NCBI GenBank assembly: GCA_016788945.1
Contig: JAEUSA010000357.1
Location: 1-14,739 of the forward strand
Origin: Leptospiraceae bacterium
Lineage (GTDB): Bacteria > Spirochaetota > Leptospiria > Turneriellales > Turneriellaceae
Direction: 5' to 3'
Length of the DNA: 14,739 bases
Shown: positions 7,736-13,311 of the stretch, piece after piece
Layout: each line of letters starts with the position of its first letter
Numbering within the stretch: position 1 is the stretch's first letter
Notes under the pieces: generated by a model
Seen by the model: the letters and a program-made list of their open reading frames with translations, nothing else
Told to the model about the DNA's origin: nothing
Database searches by the model: none
Translations under genes and position numbers: made by a program

Positions 7736-8173
7736 TCAGTAGCGCAAGTCGCGCAGCGCTGACTCGTTGATACCGCGCATTTCACCGAGATAAAGCTCCC
7801 GGATGCGGCGGATTTTTCGCACTACGGGTACCCGCGGTACCCCCGACCCCGTCACACCCGCAGGTACCTGCCCTTCATCGAGTTTGGTGAGTTTCGCAAG
7901 CAAAATTTTGTACGTGGTACCGCGGCGCAAAGAATCGCGCAGCGTGTCGTTGTCATAATCCCAACGGTCTATGCGATAGCGCATCAGCAAAATCGAACCG
8001 TCGGCATCGTAAAAAACGAGGTAATCGCCTTCGTGATGCTGATACTTGAGAAAAAGCACGGGTGGCTCACCCTGTTTCGCAGCGATCTCAAGAGTGGGAT
8101 CTCCCGGCGCCATGAATGCGTTTGCCGTAAACGCGAGGCTCAACGAAAATAATAAAAGTGCAGCACGTTTCAC
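7736..8173 (-). CDS. Small exported protein of unknown function
   Basis: 145 residues from a GTG start. Residues 1-20 form a clear signal peptide (MKRAALLLFSLSLAFTANA), with cleavage after ANA. The mature part has a beta-rich stretch (VLFLKYQHHEGDYLVFYDADG, about 39-59, then ILLMRYRIDRWDY), and the C-terminal third is basic and helical (VVRKIRRIRELYLGE). There is no lipobox Cys. I do not recognise the family. It starts in a 4-base GTGA overlap with the HEAT gene and ends one base before the first CNNM gene, so translation is probably coupled. A periplasmic or surface role linked to the other envelope genes is inference. GTG is supported by the signal peptide it creates. Confidence 0.82.
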   Translation of the reverse strand: MKRAALLLFSLSLAFTANAFMAPGDPTLEIAAKQGEPPVLFLKYQHHEGDYLVFYDADGSILLMRYRIDRWDYDNDTLRDSLRRGTTYKILLAKLTKLDEGQVPAGVTGSGVPRVPVVRKIRRIRELYLGEMRGINESALRDLRY

Positions 8174-9351
8174 TGTTCGCGCTGCGGCTCCTCGACCGCA
8201 CCTTTTTTGCCATCAAGCAGGTTGAGGGCTTTTTTTGCTTCGCGCTGCACGCGTACTGCGGGATCAAACTTGGCCTTGTATTCCAAGAGCTCGCGTGCGT
8301 CGGGAATTTTTAGAATGCCGATCTGATGGATCGCGCGGGCGCGCACGATTTCATCGTCGTCACGCGCCATTGCATAGAGAATTTCTTTGACTTCATTGTC
8401 TTTCAGCAATATAAGACTTGAGATCACCTGCATGCGAAAGCGCGTGTAGCGCTTTTTCTCGTCAGAGCTTTTCATCGCCTCAATTTTCCCAAGCGCTTCT
8501 TTCAGCTTCGGTTTGGCTTCTGTCACCTGCGCTTTACCGAGCGCGTACGCCGCTGATCCGCGCACGGTAAGCGGCTCGACTTCATCGAGAAATATTTTCA
8601 TCACCTGCGCCCTGATGGTTTCGCTCCACGGTGTCGCTTCGCTCAAGTACTTCAGAATGCCGCTACGGTAATCGGCATACGTGTCGGCGGCGATCAGTTT
8701 CTCCATTAAGTAAGGCTGCAGCGAGTGGTCTTTGTAGACCGCAAGCAGATGCAGTTCGTCGGGAATACGGTTTCCGGGTTTCGAGAAATCTTGTTCGCGG
8801 ATTTCTTTTATCAGGTGGGGCAATGCAGAAGCGGGTTTCTTTCGCGCCAGCGCCCCGACTGTGGCAAAGAACAATTGGTCGTTGGTCTTTTCTTGTAGAA
8901 ATTTCGCCAGTTCATCGTCAAGATCATGAAACGGGGCATTGCCGATGAATTCAGCCATCTTGCGCAGAACCAGCGGATCAGACGAACTGCATGTTTTTTT
9001 GAGTTCGGTCATGAGCGATCGCTGCTCTGCCTCGGTCAGGCGACTGAGAGTATTGAGCGCATCGCGCACCTGTTGTGAATTGCCAAATTTCAATGCCTCG
9101 CGTATGCGGCCGATGAGTTCGGGATGCTGCGGCGCTGCGGCTTTGGCTGCGGCCGGTTCTGCCTTAGGCGGTGTTGCGGGTTCGGTCTTTTTTGCCGGCT
9201 CAGCTACGGCTGTCGGTGCAACGGGTTTTGCGGCCGGCGCCGCGGTAGCGGGTTTTGCTGCGCTTGCCGGCTTTGCCGGTGCTGCAGGTTTTGTTTGCGC
9301 GCTGGCAGCAGAAACCGCGAACAAGGCGCCGCAGAGGAACTTAGCCGCCAC
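8170..9351 (-). CDS. Exported HEAT-repeat protein with Ala/Pro/Lys-rich linker
   Basis: 393 residues from GTG 9351. Residues 1-18 make a signal peptide (AAKFLCGALFAVSAASA). Residues about 19-77 are a low-complexity Ala/Pro/Lys/Thr linker (repeated AKPA/AAKP), and about 78-385 are alpha-helical HEAT-like repeats, clearest in AAYALGKAQVTEAKPKLKEAL and in VRARAIHQIGILKIPDARELL. The protein is likely a periplasmic scaffold for protein binding; the partner is unknown. The frame stays open upstream to 9624 inside hisE, but those codons give no sensible N-terminus, whereas the GTG at 9351 starts a signal peptide exactly where hisE ends (11-base overlap). The linker would let the repeat domain stand away from the membrane or the peptidoglycan. 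Confidence 0.85.
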   Translation of the reverse strand: MAAKFLCGALFAVSAASAQTKPAAPAKPASAAKPATAAPAAKPVAPTAVAEPAKKTEPATPPKAEPAAAKAAAPQHPELIGRIREALKFGNSQQVRDALNTLSRLTEAEQRSLMTELKKTCSSSDPLVLRKMAEFIGNAPFHDLDDELAKFLQEKTNDQLFFATVGALARKKPASALPHLIKEIREQDFSKPGNRIPDELHLLAVYKDHSLQPYLMEKLIAADTYADYRSGILKYLSEATPWSETIRAQVMKIFLDEVEPLTVRGSAAYALGKAQVTEAKPKLKEALGKIEAMKSSDEKKRYTRFRMQVISSLILLKDNEVKEILYAMARDDDEIVRARAIHQIGILKIPDARELLEYKAKFDPAVRVQREAKKALNLLDGKKGAVEEPQREQ

Positions 9352-9640
9352 CCTTGGGTTTATGCCGCTTTTCCAGCTCGGCAATGATGTCAGAGAGCGA
9401 CCAGCCCTGCGCGACAAGCGACACCATAAAGTGGTAAATGAGATCTGCACCTTCATATACTGCCTTTTGTTTATCGGCATTTTGGGCATCGAGAATATAC
9501 TCAATTGTCTCTTCCCCGACTTTTTGCAGTATTTTCTGCGGGCCGGATTGAAACAATTTTGTGGTATATGACCCCTCGGGCATATTCTGCCGTCTTTCGA
9601 CAAGCAATTGCTCAAGATCTGCAAGGAACTTCAGATTCAT
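9341..9640 (-). CDS. hisE: Phosphoribosyl-ATP pyrophosphatase
   Basis: 99 residues, the normal length for stand-alone HisE. It catalyses the second step of histidine synthesis, phosphoribosyl-ATP to phosphoribosyl-AMP plus pyrophosphate, in the cytoplasm. Family motifs are visible: GSYTTKLFQSG (23-33), the metal-binding KVGEETIE (40-47), EGADLIYHFMVSL (63-75, with its Glu and Asp), and the closing GWSLSDIIAELEKRH. No hisI part is fused. Its ATG overlaps the mlaD TGA by one base (TGATG), and its end overlaps the HEAT gene start. No other his gene is in the window, so it sits among envelope genes. An AAGAAAGA stretch just upstream may serve as the ribosome binding site. Confidence 0.97.
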   Translation of the reverse strand: MNLKFLADLEQLLVERRQNMPEGSYTTKLFQSGPQKILQKVGEETIEYILDAQNADKQKAVYEGADLIYHFMVSLVAQGWSLSDIIAELEKRHKPKGGG

Positions 9641-10077
9641 CAGTCTTTCTTATCGTAAATGAATTTGCCGATCATTTCTTCGAGATCAACGACCGATTCG
9701 GTTTCGCTGATTTCACCGCCCGGTTTGAGCAACTCGTCATCACCGCCCGGGGTAATTTTGACAAACTTCTCGCCAATTAACCCCCGTGTGCGTATCGCGG
9801 CAATCGAATCTACCGGAACTTTGATATGGCGGTCGATGCGCAGAACAAGGCGTGCCCGGTTATCTTTCAGAACTAGTTCGGTCGCATTGCCTACCTGAAC
9901 CCCGGCAATCTCGACGACGGCACCCGGCTTTACACCCGATATCGACTGGAAGTCGGCATAATACACATGGCGGCTGTCACCGAACATGCGTAATCCACCG
10001 AGCGAAAGTGCCACCCACGAGAAACAAAATAGACCGAACACAATGAACAGTCCGGTGTAGATTTCTGTACGTTTCAT
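9640..10077 (-). CDS. mlaD: MlaD-like MCE-domain substrate-binding subunit of a phospholipid ABC transporter
   Basis: 145 residues. One N-terminal membrane anchor (about 8-28) is followed by a single MCE domain (about 37-113) with KPGAVVEIAGVQVG (50-63) and IRTRGLIGEKFVKITPGG (95-112), both hallmark MCE segments. In the Mla system this subunit forms a periplasmic hexameric ring on MlaE that passes phospholipid between inner-membrane complex and carrier. The C-terminal tail (113-145) is short and acidic. An excellent ribosome binding site (AAGGGG, 9 bases before ATG) starts the gene 17 bases after mlaF, the only clear internal re-initiation in the operon. MlaA, MlaB and MlaC homologues are not in the window. 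Confidence 0.94.
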   Translation of the reverse strand: MKRTEIYTGLFIVFGLFCFSWVALSLGGLRMFGDSRHVYYADFQSISGVKPGAVVEIAGVQVGNATELVLKDNRARLVLRIDRHIKVPVDSIAAIRTRGLIGEKFVKITPGGDDELLKPGGEISETESVVDLEEMIGKFIYDKKD

Positions 10078-10094
10078 GGTTTATATCCCCTTAA

Positions 10095-10844
10095 TCAGAC
10101 ATCGAGCATCTTTCTCAGCCAACCGCTGGCCTTTTTCATCGCCTGCCGCGGCGCAATCACCGATTCAATCTTACCGCCGTTTAGTACCGCTATCCAGTCG
10201 CCGACACGGAAAATGCGCGGTATATCATGGCTGACAATAAGAGCGGTGTATTGCAGACGCTGCTGCGTTTCGATAAACAGATCGTAAATGTTTTCACTCG
10301 TTTCGGGGTCAAGCCCCGTCGTGGGTTCATCAAAAAGTACAATTTCTGGACTCAGCTGCAGCGCGCGGGCTAAAGCAACCCGCCGTTGCATACCCCCCGA
10401 AAGTTCGGCTGGCATTTTATGCCGTGCGTCGGCTATGCGCATTTCAGAAAGATAATGCATCACCTGATCTTCGATCTCCGCCTTCGTCTTTTTGGTTTTT
10501 TCCACAAGCGGCAACGCGACATTGTCGAACACGCTGAGCGAATCGAACAGTGCCGCCCCCTGAAAAACGACGCCATAACGCGCGCGCACTTTTTTCATTT
10601 CGGTTTCGCTCAGACCAAGAATGCTCTTGCCGTATACCTTGACTTCGCCTTCATCGGGCAACATGAAGCCGAGAATGTACTTGAGCATCACACTCTTACC
10701 CGAGCCGCTCGCACCGACCACGACCGTAGTTTTGCCCCTTTCTACTTTGAGGTTCAGGTTGTGGTGCACCGGCAAACCACCGAGCTTTTTGCTGATACCG
10801 CTGAGTTCGATCGCGATTTCTGGCGACTTGGTTTCGCGCTTCAT
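10095..10844 (-). CDS. mlaF: MlaF-like ATP-binding subunit of a phospholipid ABC transporter
   Basis: 249 residues from ATG 10844. It energises the MlaE permease at the cytoplasmic face. Complete ABC ATPase motifs: Walker A GASGSGKS (44-51), Q-loop Gln95 in VFQGAALFDSL, signature LSGGMQRR (148-155), Walker B IVLFDEP (168-174) with catalytic Glu173, D-loop TGLDP, and H-loop His206 in VSHD. The FQGAALFDSL and GMQRRVALARA stretches are typical of the MlaF branch. A longer in-frame reading to 10985 exists, but its extra 47 residues lie inside mlaE. ATG 10844 overlaps the mlaE TGA by one base (TGATG) and is the natural coupled start. Confidence 0.96.
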   Translation of the reverse strand: MKRETKSPEIAIELSGISKKLGGLPVHHNLNLKVERGKTTVVVGASGSGKSVMLKYILGFMLPDEGEVKVYGKSILGLSETEMKKVRARYGVVFQGAALFDSLSVFDNVALPLVEKTKKTKAEIEDQVMHYLSEMRIADARHKMPAELSGGMQRRVALARALQLSPEIVLFDEPTTGLDPETSENIYDLFIETQQRLQYTALIVSHDIPRIFRVGDWIAVLNGGKIESVIAPRQAMKKASGWLRKMLDV

Positions 10845-11701
10845 CAGATCAGCACCGCCGTGAGCAGATAATCGAGCAGAAGTACACCGACCGATGACAC
10901 GACGACCGCAAAGGTTGTGGTCCGTGATAACGCGAGGGCACCGCGCCCCGAATAGTGGTGCACATAGAGACCGCGAAAAGCACATACCGTCACGATCAGA
11001 ACGCCGAAAACAACAGATTTAATGAGAGCCATGCGCACGGTCGCGAAATCGATCATATCGCGCATACTCTGGTAATAATCTCCGACGCTACCGCCCAACA
11101 CAAGACAGCCCGAAATGTACCCGCCGAGCATACCGCTGACAGTAAAAACAAATACCAAAAGAGGCAACGCAATCAGTGTCGCGAGAAGTTTGGGCGAAAC
11201 GATGTAGTTATAGATATCGATTGCGAGACACTCGAGCGCTTCGATCTGCTCTGAAAGGCGCATCACACCGATCTCGGCGCACAGCGCCGAACCCGCACGT
11301 CCGATAATCAGCAGAGCCGAGAGCACTGGCGCAAGTTCGGCGAGCAGACTTTTGGCGATTAGAGATCCTAAAAAACCATCGGCACCAAAGCGCTTGAGCA
11401 CGTGATAGCCCTGCAACCCCAACACCATACCCGTAAAGGCACCGGTAAACAGAATGATCGCGAGTGACTGCCAGCCAATGGTGTAGATTTCGAAAGAAAC
11501 TTTACCGGCACGAAATGGACGCTGAAAAATTCCGCGTGAGGAGCGCGCTAAAAAAACACCCGCAGCGCCGATCTGCCAGACGATATCGTGAAAGAATTGC
11601 CAGAATGCCAAGCTCGGGCACGAGCTATGGTCAGGGCGCAGCGCAAAGCGAAATACCAATGCCCCTTCTCTATAGATGCAGGTAGGTTTTGCTATCAACA
11701 C
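10844..11701 (-). CDS. mlaE: MlaE-like permease of a phospholipid ABC transporter
   Basis: 285 residues if started at GTG 11701. Family core: GWQSLAIILFTGAFTGMVLGLQ (first long membrane segment), LAELAPVLSALLIIGRAGSALCAEIG (about 116-141) and RLSEQIEALE, the signature loop of MlaE proteins, then three more membrane segments to the C-terminus. It is the integral membrane subunit of the Mla lipid transporter. The true start is uncertain. A TTG at 11659 is preceded by AGAAGGGG and would remove 14 residues that are not membrane-like; TTG at 11611 is another option. It heads the eight-gene minus-strand operon, with its promoter presumably in 11702-11783. Confidence 0.94.
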   Translation of the reverse strand: MLIAKPTCIYREGALVFRFALRPDHSSCPSLAFWQFFHDIVWQIGAAGVFLARSSRGIFQRPFRAGKVSFEIYTIGWQSLAIILFTGAFTGMVLGLQGYHVLKRFGADGFLGSLIAKSLLAELAPVLSALLIIGRAGSALCAEIGVMRLSEQIEALECLAIDIYNYIVSPKLLATLIALPLLVFVFTVSGMLGGYISGCLVLGGSVGDYYQSMRDMIDFATVRMALIKSVVFGVLIVTVCAFRGLYVHHYSGRGALALSRTTTFAVVVSSVGVLLLDYLLTAVLI

Positions 11702-11740
11702 CGCAGTATCACAACCCCGCCGCTGTGCCGCAGGGCACTA

Positions 11741-11752
11741 ATTATGCATAAT
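11741..11752. promoter_or_regulatory. Perfect 12-bp palindrome between divergent genes, possible overlapping -10 elements or operator
   Basis: ATTATGCATAAT reads the same on both strands. Each strand therefore shows CATAAT, a 5-of-6 match to the -10 consensus, pointing at mlaE on one side and the divergent gene on the other. I find no good -35 on either side at 16-18 bases, so it may instead be an operator. A small hairpin, GTGCC/GGCAC with loop GCAG (11725-11738), adjoins it. Confidence 0.45.
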
Positions 11753-11783
11753 GAGATAGTCGCGGAAATTGCCTAAAAAATTA

Positions 11784-12503
11784 ATGACACTGCCTCTGAC
11801 CGACCGGGAATTACCTGTTATGTCGACCGGCGAGATTCGTTCGTCCAATATATTGCGCATTGGCTCGAGCACGCTCAACGAGCTCGAAGAAAAAGTCAAA
11901 GCACTGCGCACGATTAACCTCAACGTCAAAAAACGCCGGTTTGTGATTTCACGCGAAGATATCAAACTGCCGTCGGGCGAGGTACTCGTTGCCAAGGGCA
12001 GCGATATCGACATTTCGAAAGTGATGCTGCTCAAGCGCCATTTTAAGGCCGAGCACCAAGTAAAAACATTCCAGCCCGACGAGGGCATTGTTCTCGTCTC
12101 CGACATGAGTACCCCAGTGGGTATTCAGTTCTCGATGGACCTTGTGACGCAGGTGATGAATATTGGCGGTGGCGCATACGAGGCGTTCATCGATCGCGTG
12201 GATTCGTTCAAGGAGTTTGCGGCTCTGTATAACAAAGCCCTTTTTCCGAAGCTTGCGGTCGTGGGTTATATTCCAATGCAACCCGAAAGGCTCAAAGAAG
12301 AGCTCGCATTTTACCAGCTGATCGCCCGCACCGATCCCTATATTCGCATGCTCGAGATTATGCACACGGTGATCAAGCCGCAGCCGATTGTTCCGCGTAT
12401 GCGCAACCTGACGATAAACCCTGAAGATCGCGACTCATGGAAGCGATTTATTCTTGAAATCATCACCGAATATACCAAAGCCTATTCGATTGAACAGCGC
12501 TGA
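11784..12503 (+). CDS. Unrecognised cytoplasmic protein
   Basis: 239 residues from ATG 11784. There is no signal peptide and no membrane segment. The N-terminal half is basic with short beta-like stretches (RRFVISREDIKLPSGEVLVAKG), and the middle contains VGIQFSMDLVTQVMNIGGG; the C-terminal half looks helical with several Pro-rich turns (IKPQPIVPRMRN). I do not recognise the family; a PilZ-type or Leptospira-specific domain is possible, but no diagnostic motif (such as RxxxR...DxSxxG) is clear. Start choice is open: TTG 11769, ATG 11784 or ATG 11820, the last with CGGGAA about 10 bases upstream. It is divergent from mlaE and lies 55 bases before the TPR gene on the same strand, so the two may be co-transcribed. 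Confidence 0.78.
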   Translation: MTLPLTDRELPVMSTGEIRSSNILRIGSSTLNELEEKVKALRTINLNVKKRRFVISREDIKLPSGEVLVAKGSDIDISKVMLLKRHFKAEHQVKTFQPDEGIVLVSDMSTPVGIQFSMDLVTQVMNIGGGAYEAFIDRVDSFKEFAALYNKALFPKLAVVGYIPMQPERLKEELAFYQLIARTDPYIRMLEIMHTVIKPQPIVPRMRNLTINPEDRDSWKRFILEIITEYTKAYSIEQR

Positions 12504-12519
12504 CCGAAAGCCGGTTTTT
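12502..12519 (+). terminator. Possible weak terminator at the end of the unrecognised gene
   Basis: ACCG (12503-12506) pairs with CGGT (12512-12515), extendable by one G-T pair, with loop AAAGC and a run of five T at 12515-12519. The stem is short and overlaps the last base of the stop codon. It could attenuate read-through into the TPR gene. Confidence 0.3.
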
Positions 12520-12538
12520 GCTCCTTAAAGGCCCTCTT

Positions 12539-12557
12539 TACTCCGACAACTGGAGTA
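12539..12557 (+). promoter_or_regulatory. Hairpin covering the ribosome binding site of the TPR gene
   Basis: TACTCC (12539-12544) pairs perfectly with GGAGTA (12552-12557) around GACAACT. The right arm contains GGAG, the only ribosome binding site before ATG 12559, so the folded form would block translation. A second CTCC at 12521-12524 and a TAAAG/CTTTA inverted repeat (12526-12540) offer alternative pairings. Regulation is inference. Confidence 0.42.
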
Positions 12558-12558
12558 G

Positions 12559-13239
12559 ATGCTGCGCTGCTTGCTGACGGCCACCTGTCTGCTTACCTCT
12601 CTGCAGGCCCTCGCCCCGCAGCCAGCCACAGCATATTCGCCTGCGGTCAAGGCTTTCAAGGCAGGTGTGGAATTCCATAACCGTTCTGACTATGCTGCGG
12701 CGGCAAAGGCCTACCGCGAAGCGTTGCGGTTAGATGCCGAGTTAGTCTCGGCGGCCATCAACCTCGCGATCATCCATGAAAAATGGCGGGAAAACGAAAC
12801 TGCGCATAAACTTTACAATGATGCGGTTCGTGTGGCACCGCGGTCGTTTGCGGCCCGCTACAATCGCGGCCAGTTTCTGCAAAAACGCGGTCGGCTTGAA
12901 GCCGCGCTCGAAGATTATCGTGTCGCGTTGCGCATTTCGCCTTCAGAAACCTCGCTCTATGTCAATGTGGCGGCGATTGAGATACGCCTTTTTGAAACAA
13001 AGAAGGATGTCTCACTGCTCAAGAGCGCTGAACAAAATTTATTATCCGCCGAACGCTTGCGGTCAAAAAGCCCGGCGCTCTATTTCAACAAAGCCCGCCT
13101 GAATGAGTTGATGAATCATCCCGCGCGCGCGCGCACGATGTATGAAGAAGCAATGCGCCATTATGCACCGCAGAGCGCTGAATACAAGACCTGCGCCATG
13201 CGCGCCGACCGGCTGAGCCGGCAGCTCAGCCATAATTAA
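12559..13239 (+). CDS. Exported TPR-repeat protein
   Basis: 226 residues. Residues 1-25 form a signal peptide (hydrophobic LLTATCLLTSLQAL, cleavage likely after ATA before YSP); the Cys is not in a lipobox. At least three tetratricopeptide repeats follow: about 27-60 (YAAAAKAYREALRLDA), 61-94 (AAINLAIIHEK...AVRVAP) and 95-128 (ARYNRGQFLQKRGRLEAALEDY...ALRISP). A further helical pair at about 131-165 and a repeat at 171-205 (ALYFNKARLNEL) complete the protein. TPR proteins act as binding scaffolds; this one would work in the periplasm or at the outer membrane. The partner is unknown. GGAG lies only three bases before the ATG and within a hairpin. The gene is convergent with the P83/100-like gene. 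Confidence 0.9.
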   Translation: MLRCLLTATCLLTSLQALAPQPATAYSPAVKAFKAGVEFHNRSDYAAAAKAYREALRLDAELVSAAINLAIIHEKWRENETAHKLYNDAVRVAPRSFAARYNRGQFLQKRGRLEAALEDYRVALRISPSETSLYVNVAAIEIRLFETKKDVSLLKSAEQNLLSAERLRSKSPALYFNKARLNELMNHPARARTMYEEAMRHYAPQSAEYKTCAMRADRLSRQLSHN

Positions 13240-13248
13240 AGTATCAAT

Positions 13249-13282
13249 GCCGAAGCGCATGGCAGGTGCCACGCGCTTTGGC
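13249..13282. terminator. Long hairpin between convergent TPR and P83/100-like genes
   Basis: The arms 13249-13264 and 13267-13282 can form about 15 base pairs (GCCGAAGCGC with GCGCTTTGGC, then TGGC with GCCA), with one A/C mismatch and one G-T pair. It lies 9 bases after the TPR stop and 29 bases after the opposing stop, so it can serve both genes. No T-run follows on the plus strand, and only a moderately T-rich stretch on the minus strand. Confidence 0.6.
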
Positions 13283-13311
13283 TGAAATACTACATACGGA
13301 AACAGATTTTC

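Noticed and set aside
7826..7880. Clustered GGTACC sites and small inverted repeats
   Set aside because: They lie in the coding part of the small exported protein (Val-Pro-Arg-Val-Pro codons) and show no arrangement suggesting a recombination or binding site.
8939..9571. Ala/Gly-rich plus-strand reading frame opposite the HEAT and hisE genes
   Set aside because: It mirrors the Ala/Pro-rich linker and the two genes on the minus strand, which have clear family or signal-peptide evidence.
9352..9624. 91-residue upstream extension of the HEAT protein
   Set aside because: It overlaps hisE, has a basic, Cys-rich composition, and would bury the signal peptide that begins at GTG 9351.
10845..10985. 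47-residue upstream extension of mlaF
   Set aside because: It lies wholly inside mlaE in another frame, its residues have no ABC-family character, and ATG 10844 forms a TGATG coupled start.
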